A stretch of DNA of 64,000 nucleotides from a virus (IMGVR_UViG_3300045747_000182:1-64000), one strand, 5' to 3'. Counted from the stretch's first letter, positions 1-7,434 are shown. Notes: generated from the letters alone by a model not told the origin. Numbers and translations: made by a program.

Positions 1-45
1 TGTATTGAGATTGCTGTTGATGGTCTAAGGAAGGAGTTGCTATGA
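1..45 (+). CDS. C-terminal end of a truncated unknown protein
   Basis: The first 14 codons of the window form an open frame ending in TGA at 43-45. This stop overlaps the next start codon (ATGA), the junction type used throughout this gene run. The sequence AAGGAG just before the end would serve as ribosome binding site for the next gene. Too little is present to say what it is. Confidence 0.4.
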   Translation, partial: CIEIAVDGLRKELL

Positions 46-335
46 AAATTTATGTTCAAATTGATGTGCCTGACGATTGGGAAAAGCGTCTGGATATGCA
101 GCAAACTGTTGAGCGCGAAATCAAGGCTGACAGGTGGGCATGGTTCTCAGAGGGAAAAATACGCGCTGCGCACATTGCCGAGTTGTGCAGTGTGGAGATG
201 CCAGAGCCGCTGACGCAAAAGCAAGTAGTCGATGCCTTCTGCGCGTTGCCTCATAACGTCCAGTACGTCAGCATTTTTGATGCTGGTGTTCGCTTTGCTG
301 AAAAGCACCACAACATAGGAGCAAAAGAACAATGA
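42..335 (+). CDS. Unknown accessory phage protein, 97 aa
   Basis: I do not recognise a function. The start follows AAGGAG with good spacing. The middle carries the segment AAHIAELCSVEMPEP, which recurs almost unchanged in the next gene. The C-terminus ends in HNIGAKEQ, which recurs as HNIGAKE at the end of the protein at 63,076-63,873. These shared blocks mark a family of modular accessory proteins at both ends of the window. No catalytic motif, signal peptide or membrane segment is visible. Confidence 0.7.
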   Translation: MKIYVQIDVPDDWEKRLDMQQTVEREIKADRWAWFSEGKIRAAHIAELCSVEMPEPLTQKQVVDAFCALPHNVQYVSIFDAGVRFAEKHHNIGAKEQ

Positions 336-508
336 CCAAATCAATTATTGAGATTGCGCGTGAAGCGGGAGCGTTGACAGAAATTAGAACTAGCTTGAAC
401 GTAGACGGTGACAGCATACTGTTTATGCCAGAAGAACTTGAAGCCTTCGCTGCCGCCATCAAAGCCGCGCACATTGAAGAACTGTGCAGTGTGGAGATGC
501 CAGAGCCA
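165..508 (+). repeat. Diverged 45-bp direct repeat in two accessory genes
   Basis: The stretch at 165-209 is repeated at 464-508 with few changes. Both code for the AAHIxELCSVEMPEP block in the same relative frame. The repeat may be a site where accessory modules recombine. Confidence 0.8.
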
Positions 509-874
509 GTGGGTTATGTATCAACTCACACAAGTCTAGAACAAGACCCGTACCACATCCAATTTAATCAAAAACTTACTCACGTTTACAGAGATACGGC
601 AGTCAGAATTGACCCTGTTGTCACCCTCGACCAACTCCAGCAAACAGTGGCAGCGGCAGTGGCGCGGCACAAACAGGATTGGAACCGCTTTCACCACTTG
701 ATGAAAAAGTATGGACTGCACCAGGGACGCACTGACGATGACTTGCTTGATATTCTTGACAAGCACTTAGCCGCACTCACAGCCGAGCGCGATGCGTACC
801 AACAGGCAGCAGATAATCTGGCAATGGATTGCAAAGTGCTGCGGGAGGTAATCTATGAAGACCCCACAAAATAA
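332..874 (+). CDS. Unknown modular accessory phage protein, 180 aa
   Basis: No function recognised. The start overlaps the stop of the preceding gene (ATGA). The N-terminal part, roughly residues 1-45, resembles the helical start of many phage accessory proteins. It is followed by AAHIEELCSVEMPEP, shared with the upstream gene, and by an EPVGYVS segment of a kind that also occurs in the protein at 63,076. The C-terminal half is predicted helical and rich in charged residues, possibly a coiled coil. It looks like a member of a rearranging set of accessory proteins. Confidence 0.7.
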   Translation: MTKSIIEIAREAGALTEIRTSLNVDGDSILFMPEELEAFAAAIKAAHIEELCSVEMPEPVGYVSTHTSLEQDPYHIQFNQKLTHVYRDTAVRIDPVVTLDQLQQTVAAAVARHKQDWNRFHHLMKKYGLHQGRTDDDLLDILDKHLAALTAERDAYQQAADNLAMDCKVLREVIYEDPTK

Positions 875-953
875 CAATAGCTATAATGCTTATTACACAA
901 GACCATACCTTGAGTGTGCTGACGATATCCGCAAACTTGGAGGACTGACATGA
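855..953 (+). CDS. Small unknown protein, 32 aa
   Basis: A short frame starts inside the end of the preceding gene, preceded by GGAGG at 844-848 with normal spacing. Its TGA stop overlaps the next ATG. The product is polar, with a Tyr- and Asn-rich start, and I do not recognise it. The strong ribosome binding site and the overlap on both sides are the reasons to call it. Confidence 0.5.
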   Translation: MKTPQNNNSYNAYYTRPYLECADDIRKLGGLT

Positions 954-1173
954 GCATATTCTCACAAACCCGTATAGTTATATCTCCTCATGAAAACAAA
1001 TACATCCTTGAATACAAAAATGGTGTTGCAGTCTGTGGTGGTCTAAAGAATCTGAATACCACTATGACGAAAGTCTGCTTTCAAAATCCCATGCGCTAAG
1101 TCAGGCCAAAGAACAGGCAGAAATATTAATGGCAAAATTCGTTGTATGGGAAAGATCCAGTATCCAATGGTAA
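950..1173 (+). pseudogene. Small gene that appears frameshifted
   Basis: The frame from ATG at 950 runs 49 codons to TAA at 1097. From about 1034 on, another frame reads as a protein-like sequence (WWSKESEYHYDESLLSKSHA and onward) to TAA at 1171. Joining the two at a TG-rich stretch (TGTGGTGG) gives one coherent polypeptide of about 73 residues. Either the gene is broken, the assembly has an indel here, or the ribosome shifts frame. I saw no classical slippery heptamer. The start follows GGAGG. Confidence 0.45.
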
Positions 1174-1272
1174 CAGGTTGGCAGAACGGTCTCTCACAAG
1201 ACTACTCCCGACCTCTCAGTGCTTGGTTCCTGAGCAGACTTGAATCAAGATACCTCTTAAGGAAAATGTTTA

Positions 1273-1506
1273 ATGAAAACAGCGGATGTACCTATGAAGA
1301 CAAAACACAAGTATCGGCTGCGAGTAGACCCGTCCCGACAAATAATCTATCTGGAGAAAAAGAAATGGTGGTCGTGGACCTACGTAAAAATGTGGGCCTA
1401 CGATGATAACTTAAAATACCTACCTGAATGGAGCAAAGAAGCGCAACTCGAAATAGCAAAAAAGGTACTTAAAGATTGTAACAACGGAGAAGAAATCTAT
1501 GTCTGA
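1273..1506 (+). CDS. Unknown basic phage protein, 77 aa
   Basis: No function recognised. The ATG at 1273 follows AAGGAAAA, and an internal ATG at 1294 is an alternative. The protein is basic and aromatic at the start (a WWSW cluster near residue 32) and helical and charged at the end. The stop overlaps the next gene. The roughly 100 bases upstream (1,174-1,272) hold no gene that I can support. Confidence 0.6.
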   Translation: MKTADVPMKTKHKYRLRVDPSRQIIYLEKKKWWSWTYVKMWAYDDNLKYLPEWSKEAQLEIAKKVLKDCNNGEEIYV

Positions 1507-1648
1507 CGTCGAACGATTCTACACGGCAGTATGCGCCAAGTGGCCCTCACCACAACCATCTTGGCATGAACTCCATCCACAACGCCAAATGATTATCATG
1601 CAGTCTCTAAATATGATGATCCAAGCAATGAGTATGCCAAATGAGTAA
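1499..1648 (+). CDS. Small unknown protein, Met-rich end, 49 aa
   Basis: The start lies within the end of the preceding gene and follows the sequence GGAGAAGAAATCT, which contains GGAG. The stop overlaps the next start codon. The C-terminal third is unusually rich in methionine and glutamine. No family recognised. Called because it fills the gap exactly and keeps the overlapping-gene pattern. Confidence 0.5.
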   Translation: MSDVERFYTAVCAKWPSPQPSWHELHPQRQMIIMQSLNMMIQAMSMPNE

Positions 1649-1928
1649 TCTACTTATCAACCATTGGGATATCGAGCTGGATGTCGAATACGACTACTCT
1701 CCGGCAGAACCCCAAACATATGACGAACCCGGATGTCCAGCAGAAGTTGTTATTAACGGCGTATACCATGAAAAAATCGATATCATTGAAATCCTCAACC
1801 AAGCAACCCTTGACCGCATCTCTGAAATCATCCTCGAGAAAATTGATGAAGAATGTAAAAACGCAGAATACGATCGTGCCGACCAGTACTGGCAAGACCG
1901 TAAAGACAGGGAGCTTGAGACTTACTAA
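1641..1928 (+). CDS. Unknown acidic phage protein, 95 aa
   Basis: An acidic protein with the block PGCPAEVVINGVYHEKIDI, a pattern I associate with a conserved hypothetical family in podophages. It probably folds as a few beta strands followed by a C-terminal helix rich in Glu and Asp. No catalytic motif seen. It overlaps both neighbours slightly. Confidence 0.65.
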   Translation: MSNLLINHWDIELDVEYDYSPAEPQTYDEPGCPAEVVINGVYHEKIDIIEILNQATLDRISEIILEKIDEECKNAEYDRADQYWQDRKDRELETY

Positions 1929-2211
1929 ACGCAAAGGCCCACCGCAAGAAGTCATCGACAAAGCTCAGGCAGGTCTGGCTCAATGGCGTAAAGAAAAGGT
2001 CTATGCCGAGAAGAAAGGCGGGAAGTTCCTTGAGGCATGGAAAGAAGAGCAAGAAATGAAGAAGCTTCAAAAGCGTACATCGCCAATGCAAGCTATCAAG
2101 AACTTCTGCAATAGCTGTGTCGGTGATATCCGAAGTGACATTACTAACTGTACAGCCAAGCAGTGTAAACTCTATATTTACCGTCCTTACCAGAAGGAGT
2201 CCGATGACTAG
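1915..2211 (+). CDS. Cys-motif (zinc-finger-like) phage protein, 98 aa
   Basis: The C-terminal region carries FCNSCVGD, about ten residues, then NCTAKQCKLYIYR: two cysteine pairs that could bind zinc. This is a pattern I know from a widespread small phage protein family of unknown function. The frame is open upstream to 1681, but that part overlaps the preceding gene in another frame. The likely start is TTG at 1915 after ACAGGGAG. The N-terminus is strongly basic, which fits nucleic acid binding. The function itself is an inference. Confidence 0.55.
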   Translation: MRLTKRKGPPQEVIDKAQAGLAQWRKEKVYAEKKGGKFLEAWKEEQEMKKLQKRTSPMQAIKNFCNSCVGDIRSDITNCTAKQCKLYIYRPYQKESDD

Positions 2212-2368
2212 TATCTTTGTCGTAGTCTTCACAGACTTAAAAGGTGACTGGGAAACTGTAGTTAAGGCTTTTAAACATAAAGTATCCGCAGAATACTTCT
2301 GTGATGCCCAAAATAAAGCTAACCCGCGTCTAAAATACCGTTACGAGGAAGTTGAGTATGTCGATTAA
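2204..2368 (+). CDS. Unknown small phage protein, 54 aa
   Basis: ATG at 2204 follows AAGGAG with a six-base spacer. The N-terminus is a hydrophobic beta strand (IFVVVFTD), and the rest is a mixture of Lys, Glu and Tyr. It looks like a small alpha/beta protein of unknown role. The stop overlaps the next gene. Confidence 0.6.
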   Translation: MTSIFVVVFTDLKGDWETVVKAFKHKVSAEYFCDAQNKANPRLKYRYEEVEYVD

Positions 2369-2585
2369 TCCGCAAGTATCCCGCTATCGTGCAGTCGTTA
2401 TCAAACATGCTCTGATTCTCTACGCAGAAACAGGTAGGAAGGCTAACCGCATGTACACCCCAACCAATATGCTAAATGCAGCAACATCCATCACAGGTAA
2501 AACTTACAAGCGAGGTCAATATGTACAAGCAGCTGCTGATATTCAGTCTGTGCTTGATGAGCCTTTTAAAGACGTCCCATTCTGA
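2358..2585 (+). CDS. Unknown phage protein, 75 aa
   Basis: The start at 2358 follows GAGG in the end of the previous gene. A TTG six bases upstream is possible but less well placed. The product is helical, basic, and has no motif I recognise. It shares its last 65 bases with the start of the secreted protein gene that follows. Confidence 0.6.
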   Translation: MSINPQVSRYRAVVIKHALILYAETGRKANRMYTPTNMLNAATSITGKTYKRGQYVQAAADIQSVLDEPFKDVPF

Positions 2586-2904
2586 GACCATAGGGCTACA
2601 TCTCCGCAGCATGCACAATCAAGAAGGCTTTAACAATGATAATCCCGGACTGTATTACAAGCGAGACAACGGTTTCACAGCCGGAACCTACTACAATAGC
2701 GTCCGGCAACAGACGTTCTACGCTGGATACTCCCAAAGTACATCTTACGGATTCGACCTGTCGTATGCTCTCATGTCAGGATACCGCGAGTATTTGGTAC
2801 CGACAATTCTACCCAGTGTTAAAATTGGTTTCACCCGACTAACTCTTGCTTATAACCCTTTTGGAGCTTCTGCACTACACCTATCCATTGAAAAGGAATT
2901 ATGA
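2521..2904 (+). CDS. Secreted, possibly outer-membrane beta-barrel protein, 127 aa
   Basis: The N-terminus is a classical Sec signal peptide: a short basic start, a hydrophobic stretch (QLLIFSLCLMSLL) and a likely cleavage site near SHSE. The mature part alternates aromatic and polar residues (NPGLYYKRDNGFTAGTYYNS, then FDLSYALMSGYREY), as in small outer-membrane barrels such as PagP- or PagL-type proteins. It ends in a strand with a hydrophobic pattern. A phage protein placed in the host envelope could modify LPS or block superinfection, but this is inference. The start was chosen because it gives the signal peptide. Confidence 0.6.
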   Translation: MYKQLLIFSLCLMSLLKTSHSETIGLHLRSMHNQEGFNNDNPGLYYKRDNGFTAGTYYNSVRQQTFYAGYSQSTSYGFDLSYALMSGYREYLVPTILPSVKIGFTRLTLAYNPFGASALHLSIEKEL

Positions 2905-3086
2905 TGAGACTCTATGAACTTCCCCGAATGACTCACTTCAAAGTAGACAACGGTGAGATACTAAATCATGACCACCAAGAGGTGTTCCTACTAGACCACC
3001 TTGATGGTATGTACTCCGTGTGCTACGATGACATCGGTCAAATACATCATTTCTCTGTTAACACTCCTGTAATTAAGGTTGACTAA
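2901..3086 (+). CDS. Unknown small phage protein, 61 aa
   Basis: Begins ATGATG directly at the stop of the secreted protein gene (the second ATG at 2904 is equally possible), after AAGGAATT. Contains several His and Asp residues but no recognisable metal-binding pattern. Probably a small beta-rich protein. Function unknown. Confidence 0.6.
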   Translation: MMRLYELPRMTHFKVDNGEILNHDHQEVFLLDHLDGMYSVCYDDIGQIHHFSVNTPVIKVD

Positions 3087-3289
3087 TGCTAATCACACCT
3101 ATACCAACAAAAGTTAAATTTGAAATTGAATGTACTGTACAAGAATTCATTGACATATACAAAGGTATTAATCGAACATCTTACGCAAGTCGTAAGTCCG
3201 CAGGTATGAAGGAAGACGAATCATTAATCTTCCAAGAAATCTACGACCGACTGACCCCGATTGCAGAATCACTGGGCTTAACCGAATGA
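3086..3289 (+). CDS. Unknown phage protein, 67 aa
   Basis: The start overlaps the previous stop (TAATG). The sequence suggests an N-terminal beta strand followed by helices. No motif recognised. The end overlaps the start of the deoxyribosyltransferase-like gene by four bases, so the two are probably translated together. Confidence 0.6.
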   Translation: MLITPIPTKVKFEIECTVQEFIDIYKGINRTSYASRKSAGMKEDESLIFQEIYDRLTPIAESLGLTE

Positions 3290-3717
3290 AACACTTCCCA
3301 CATAACCAACACGTATATCTTGCCGGATCTATTGAAGGAATTCCGTGGGAAGATGCAATCGAATGGCGTAACAATGCTATCAACTATCTAAATAAATATG
3401 AAATTGACTGCCTTGACCCCTGCCGTAGAGTTGCGTTTAATAGCAGCACTGAACGACACGCTGACGCCCGAATCTTTAAGGCAGATCTACAAGATATCGC
3501 CTTCAGCACGGTTGTCCTTGCCAACTTATCAGATGCTATTGGTGGAAAAAAGTGGGGAACCGTTGCCGAAGTTGCACATGCTCACACCAAGAACAAGATC
3601 ATTATTGTGATTCTTGCGCCTGACCAATGGGTACATCCCTTTATCAGCCAGTATGCAACAGAAATTCACTACAGTGTTTATGACGCATGTGACGCTGTGA
3701 AGGAGTACTTTCTTTGA
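3286..3717 (+). CDS. Nucleoside 2-deoxyribosyltransferase-like protein, 143 aa
   Basis: The protein has the marks of the NDT/DUF4406 superfamily: VYLAGSIEG at residues 10-18, Asp23 and the Trp27-Arg28 pair, a LDPCRR segment near 43-48, Asp-containing strands, and the GTVAEVAHA helix with Glu95 at the place of the catalytic glutamate. Enzymes of this fold cleave or transfer the glycosidic bond of (deoxy)nucleosides or nucleotides. It lies in an early region with other nucleotide enzymes, so a role in nucleotide salvage or in handling NAD-like nucleotides is likely. The substrate cannot be told from the sequence. Confidence 0.75.
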   Translation: MKHFPHNQHVYLAGSIEGIPWEDAIEWRNNAINYLNKYEIDCLDPCRRVAFNSSTERHADARIFKADLQDIAFSTVVLANLSDAIGGKKWGTVAEVAHAHTKNKIIIVILAPDQWVHPFISQYATEIHYSVYDACDAVKEYFL

Positions 3718-3779
3718 CAGGTGTCGCAGTAATTATCATCACGTATACTATCTGGTACTATATCTCTTTTAAGGACTAA
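3714..3779 (+). CDS. Candidate 21-residue membrane peptide
   Basis: A TTG start at 3714 with GAAGGAG about nine bases upstream opens a frame of 21 codons ending just before the next gene. The product is almost one transmembrane helix (VAVIIITYTIWYYI) with a charged tail. It exactly fills a gap that otherwise holds nothing. It may be fortuitous. Confidence 0.35.
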   Translation: MTGVAVIIITYTIWYYISFKD

Positions 3780-3780
3780 C

Positions 3781-4047
3781 ATGCCATACATTCGCTCTAT
3801 TGACCGTGATCGCCTCGACTACGTTACTGATGCCCTCAGTAATGTCGGGATTAAATCTGCCGGAGAACTCAACTACCTGATTACTAAGCTTGTTGACAAC
3901 TACCTTATTGACAACGGTAAATCATACCAATACTACAATGACTGCATTGGTGCTCTTGAAGGTGCCAAGCTTGAGTTGTACCGTCGTTGTGTAGCTCCTT
4001 ATGAAGACATCAAACTAATGGAGAATGGCGATGTATATTTTGCCTGA
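3781..4047 (+). CDS. Conserved phage protein of unknown function, 88 aa
   Basis: Start preceded by AAGGAC. The sequence (MPYIRSIDR at the start, ELNYLITKLVDNYL in the middle, DCIGALEGAKLELYRR near the end) matches the general pattern of a conserved hypothetical family found next to nucleotide-metabolism genes in many phages. It is mostly helical and has no evident active site. The next gene starts inside its end. Confidence 0.7.
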   Translation: MPYIRSIDRDRLDYVTDALSNVGIKSAGELNYLITKLVDNYLIDNGKSYQYYNDCIGALEGAKLELYRRCVAPYEDIKLMENGDVYFA

Positions 4048-4786
4048 AATTATCAAACACATCGAAGTGTGGTATATCAATGAATCAGGTAAGCACAGTA
4101 AACTTCTGCAAAGTACTGTCCCTGAATCATTGTACCACTATAAAGACGAATTCAAATGTTATTACGTAATTCGATTTAAAGATGGAACTGATCTGCGTCT
4201 GTATAATGCAAGCCTTGAATACTACCTTGAAGACTCCTACGATATGCGAATGAGTGACTCTCTTGAAAAATCTTCATGGTCAATGCCATACCAAAAGGTT
4301 GACCCTAAAATGGAAGCTGCTATAAACGAATCGTGCCGTAATATGGTTGATAACGCAAATATAGTGTCCCCAACAAGTGTACAAGTAGGTAATCCTACTG
4401 TAAAACTTGGTGAAACCCATCCCAACAATCTTGTGGACACCAACCTGAAGACAGCAGCTGCGGCTAAGAAGCCACGATTGAGTGACGTCCCGCCAGTAGC
4501 CCTCTTTGCCTTGGGCGCTGCAATGAGTGACGGTAAAGAAAAGTATGGCAGGTTTAACTGGCGTGAAACCGGATCGACATCCTCTGTGTTCTATGATGCA
4601 ATGATGCGTCACCTGACAGACTGGTACAACGGTGAAGACTACGCGCATGACTCCAAAGTACACCACCTTGGTCACCTTATGGCATCCTGCGCTATCCTTC
4701 TGGACAGTGAACTGCATGGTCAACTGAATGACGACCGCCAAATCTACGGCACAATCTCCCGTAACCCTACATGGAAGTCTGAATGA
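4031..4786 (+). CDS. dATP/dGTP diphosphohydrolase-like (DUF5664) protein, 251 aa
   Basis: The C-terminal half (about residues 145-245) has the pattern of the DUF5664 family, annotated as dATP/dGTP diphosphohydrolase: RLSDVPPVALFALGAAMSDG, KYGRFNWR, a helix with DAMMRHLTDW, then HHLGHLMASCAILLD. The N-terminal third is beta-rich and unlike known domains. Such enzymes hydrolyse deoxynucleoside triphosphates and appear in phages that reshape the dNTP pool. ATG 4031 is preferred over 4025 because GGAG at 4020 is then correctly spaced. Confidence 0.7.
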   Translation: MYILPEIIKHIEVWYINESGKHSKLLQSTVPESLYHYKDEFKCYYVIRFKDGTDLRLYNASLEYYLEDSYDMRMSDSLEKSSWSMPYQKVDPKMEAAINESCRNMVDNANIVSPTSVQVGNPTVKLGETHPNNLVDTNLKTAAAAKKPRLSDVPPVALFALGAAMSDGKEKYGRFNWRETGSTSSVFYDAMMRHLTDWYNGEDYAHDSKVHHLGHLMASCAILLDSELHGQLNDDRQIYGTISRNPTWKSE

Positions 4787-4962
4787 AACTCGTTGAAATA
4801 CGTTGTCGTGAAGGCGTAATAAACGTATGGGAAAACCGTACGTTTGTCGCCGGATATACCTTTGAAATAGGTGACCTTAATACTGACATCGTTGATTATG
4901 CTCGTGAGGGTGAAATAGAGTATGACTACGGCGATGACAGTCTCTATGAAGGAGTCTGCTGA
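4783..4962 (+). CDS. Unknown small acidic protein, 59 aa
   Basis: Starts by ATGA overlap with the previous stop. Probable beta-rich fold with a very acidic C-terminal third (Asp, Glu and Tyr alternate). The end overlaps the next start in the same manner. No family recognised. Confidence 0.6.
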   Translation: MKLVEIRCREGVINVWENRTFVAGYTFEIGDLNTDIVDYAREGEIEYDYGDDSLYEGVC

Positions 4963-5120
4963 TGGGTAAACTCAAACAGATGTTCACCGATGACCGTGGT
5001 GAAATCGATTATGCAGCCTACAACCGTTGGCTTGCTGAACAACACAAGGACAAAAATGAACCATGTAAAGACAGTAAAAAGATTCGTAGCCGGAAGCCAC
5101 AAGCTGTTCGACATCTATGA
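4962..5120 (+). CDS. Unknown small basic protein, 52 aa
   Basis: ATG at 4962 overlaps the preceding TGA and follows AAGGAG. The C-terminal half is lysine- and arginine-rich. The last 65 bases are shared in another frame with the start of the GIY-YIG gene. The function is unknown. Confidence 0.5.
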   Translation: MGKLKQMFTDDRGEIDYAAYNRWLAEQHKDKNEPCKDSKKIRSRKPQAVRHL

Positions 5121-5661
5121 ATGTACTGTAGATGAAGTCGAAAAATATACATCTGCAACCTCTAAAGAGATGGTCAAGCTTACCATCGCTGGCAAGGAGT
5201 ACTCCGGTCTACACAATAAATGGGTATACGAATACCTTTGTGAAAACGAAGGCAGTCCTTCTTTCGTGGTGTTATGGAGAGCACCCAAAGGGGAACCAAT
5301 GGTTGCTTATGTCAAAGAAGTTTGGCAAGACCATATCAAGGGTGAATATAACGTCGAAGTCCCCAATGAAACAGAAGCGTATAATCATTCAGATCAGCAA
5401 GCATTCTGCTATATGTGGATAAACAAAGATGACGATCGTAAATACATTGGTATGCACACTGGAAAACCTGATGACGGTTACATCTGCAGTTCAGCTCAAC
5501 TCTTGGATGAACATGGTGAATGCCCTACAAGGTTTCTCCGGACTATCCTAGCGTATGGCTCTACTCAGGAGATGCTTGAGCTTGAAACTATAATGCTCCT
5601 TCAACTCAAAACCACAATGAGTCCTCTTTACTATAACCTCTCTAATAACCTTCGCAAATAA
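5056..5661 (+). CDS. GIY-YIG endonuclease-like protein, 201 aa
   Basis: The C-terminal half carries a GIY-YIG nuclease pattern: a first strand with CYMWIN in place of GIY, then RKYIGMHTGKPDDGYICSS for the YIG element, a basic segment TRFLRTILAYG, and Glu in LELETIML as the probable metal ligand. The N-terminal about 110 residues are of a type I do not recognise and may bind DNA. The start at 5056 follows AAGGAC and overlaps the previous gene by 65 bases. It could be a homing endonuclease or a nuclease for host DNA. It lies directly before the RNA ligase. Confidence 0.6.
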   Translation: MNHVKTVKRFVAGSHKLFDIYECTVDEVEKYTSATSKEMVKLTIAGKEYSGLHNKWVYEYLCENEGSPSFVVLWRAPKGEPMVAYVKEVWQDHIKGEYNVEVPNETEAYNHSDQQAFCYMWINKDDDRKYIGMHTGKPDDGYICSSAQLLDEHGECPTRFLRTILAYGSTQEMLELETIMLLQLKTTMSPLYYNLSNNLRK

Positions 5662-5662
5662 T

Positions 5663-6562
5663 ATGTTTGAAAAATATATCCATCTGGAACGATACGGTAC
5701 TGATGCTGTTGACGAAATCAATGTAGGTAAGTGCTATATCTTACCTAAACTCGACGGTACCAACGGTCGTATTCAATGGGATACTGAAGCAGAAATAATG
5801 CGCTATGGCTCCCGTAACCGTGACCTTGCATTAGGTGATGATAACGCAGGATTCGCTCTGCATGTATCTCAAAATAACAACCTACAAAATCTCTGTAAGA
5901 CGTACAAAGGATATACCTTCTATGGTGAATGGCTTGTACCTCATTCCCTAAAGACATACCGCGAAGATGCATGGCGTAAGTTTTATATCTTCGACGTTGT
6001 AGACCCACGCGGGAACTTCCTACATTACGATCAATACAGTGTAATGCTGAAGAACTTCAACGTAGAATTCATTCCGTGTGTAGCCACAATAACTAACCCA
6101 TCGTATGAACAACTTGTAACTGAAACAGAAAAGAACAAATATCTGCTGCAAGAAAACTCAGGTCATGGAGAAGGTATCGTCATCAAACGCTATGACTTCA
6201 CAAACAGCTTTGGGCATACTGTGTGGGCCAAACTCATCACAAATACCTTCAAAGATAAACATGTGGCAGAAATGGGTGGTTCAGTCATTGTAAACAAAAT
6301 GATTGAAGAAGAGATTGCTAATGAATTCGTCACAGAGCATGTCGTAAATAAAGTTCTGGAAAAGATTCGTAATGAGCATGGTTTGTTCTCAGCAAAGAAT
6401 ATCCCCCAATTACTCAACACTGTCTACCATGACCTCATCACAGAAGAAATGTGGGAAATCCTGAAGAAACATAAGAACCCTAGGATCGATTTCCGTACGC
6501 TAAATACCCTGACAATCACTCGTGTAAAAGCAATCTTGCCAGAACTCTTTGGAGGTAAATAA
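5663..6562 (+). CDS. RNA ligase (T4 Rnl2-like), 299 aa
   Basis: A member of the nucleotidyltransferase RNA-ligase family. Motif I is KLDGTN with the AMP-accepting Lys29, motif III is FYGEWL near 93-98, motif IV is EGIVIKRYDF and motif V is VWAKLI. The C-terminal about 90 residues are helical, as in Rnl2-type ligases. Such enzymes seal nicks or breaks in RNA, for example tRNAs cut by host anticodon nucleases. No polynucleotide kinase partner is visible in the window. It overlaps the DNA ligase gene by one base, so the two ligases are translated in tandem. Confidence 0.85.
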   Translation: MFEKYIHLERYGTDAVDEINVGKCYILPKLDGTNGRIQWDTEAEIMRYGSRNRDLALGDDNAGFALHVSQNNNLQNLCKTYKGYTFYGEWLVPHSLKTYREDAWRKFYIFDVVDPRGNFLHYDQYSVMLKNFNVEFIPCVATITNPSYEQLVTETEKNKYLLQENSGHGEGIVIKRYDFTNSFGHTVWAKLITNTFKDKHVAEMGGSVIVNKMIEEEIANEFVTEHVVNKVLEKIRNEHGLFSAKNIPQLLNTVYHDLITEEMWEILKKHKNPRIDFRTLNTLTITRVKAILPELFGGK

Positions 6563-7434
6563 TGAAACCAATGCTACTCTGCAGGGAAAACCCTGATACA
6601 TCCAAGCTACAGTACCCAATGCTGGTATTCCCCAAATTAGACGGTATCCGCTGCCCTATCGTTGATGCCAAGGCCAAGTCACGTACCCTTAAAGACATCC
6701 CAAACAAGCATGTACAGTCAATTCTTTCTTACCCCGAATTCGAGGGATTCGACGGAGAGCTTATCGTCGGAGAGCCTAATAGCCCAACAGTATATCGAGA
6801 CACTAATTCTTTCGTCATGTCGCATGACAAAGTTGGTATGTTCCGATACTTCGTATTTGATTACTGGAATCGAGATGAACCCTTCTATAAGCGATTCCAA
6901 GCATTAAGCGAATCTCTTGTCCATGAATACATCGAAGTAATCAAAGGTGTTCTTGTTAACAATGAAGAAGAACTCCTTGAAGCAGAACGACAAGTACTTG
7001 ATGCCGGATATGAAGGGTTAATCCTCCGCAGTCTTACTGGCAAGTACAAGTTTGGTCGGACAACCATGAACGAAAACAACACCTACAAGCTAAAGCGTTT
7101 TGAAGATGCTGAAGCTGTTATTGTAGGCTTCGAAGAGGAAATGCACAATGGAAATGATGCTGAGACCAACGAACTTGGAAGAACTAAACGCTCGACTGCA
7201 AAAGCTGGAATGTCAGGCAAGGGAACTCTCGGTGCTTTTATCTGCAAGACACCTGATGGAATCGAATTTCGAATCGGCTCTGGCTTTGATGCAGAGATGC
7301 GAAAACAATATTGGAATGATAAGATATCTTTACTTGGAGGTACGGTCAAATACAAACACTTCCCAATCGGCGTAAAAGATAAACCACGGCATCCTATCTT
7401 TCTGGGATTCCGTGATATGGAGATTGACGGATGA
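6562..7434 (+). CDS. ATP-dependent DNA ligase, 290 aa
   Basis: Motif I is FPKLDGIR with the adenylated Lys25, motif III is FVFDYW, motif IV is YEGLILRS and motif V is KLKRF. The C-terminal part (GTLGAFICK, GSGF, the basic end) corresponds to the OB-fold domain. The length is slightly under that of T7 ligase. It seals nicks during phage DNA replication and recombination. The stop overlaps the next gene by four bases. Confidence 0.92.
   Translation: MKPMLLCRENPDTSKLQYPMLVFPKLDGIRCPIVDAKAKSRTLKDIPNKHVQSILSYPEFEGFDGELIVGEPNSPTVYRDTNSFVMSHDKVGMFRYFVFDYWNRDEPFYKRFQALSESLVHEYIEVIKGVLVNNEEELLEAERQVLDAGYEGLILRSLTGKYKFGRTTMNENNTYKLKRFEDAEAVIVGFEEEMHNGNDAETNELGRTKRSTAKAGMSGKGTLGAFICKTPDGIEFRIGSGFDAEMRKQYWNDKISLLGGTVKYKHFPIGVKDKPRHPIFLGFRDMEIDG

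Noticed and set aside
1146-1406. Plus-strand frame of 86 codons
   Set aside because: Its second half runs through the better supported gene at 1,273-1,506 in another frame, and the first half has no ribosome binding site.
2675-2700. Further GCCGGAACCTACTAC match to the promoter-like element
   Set aside because: It is in the middle of the secreted-protein coding sequence, with no TAATA-type end and no gene start downstream at a suitable distance. Probably chance.
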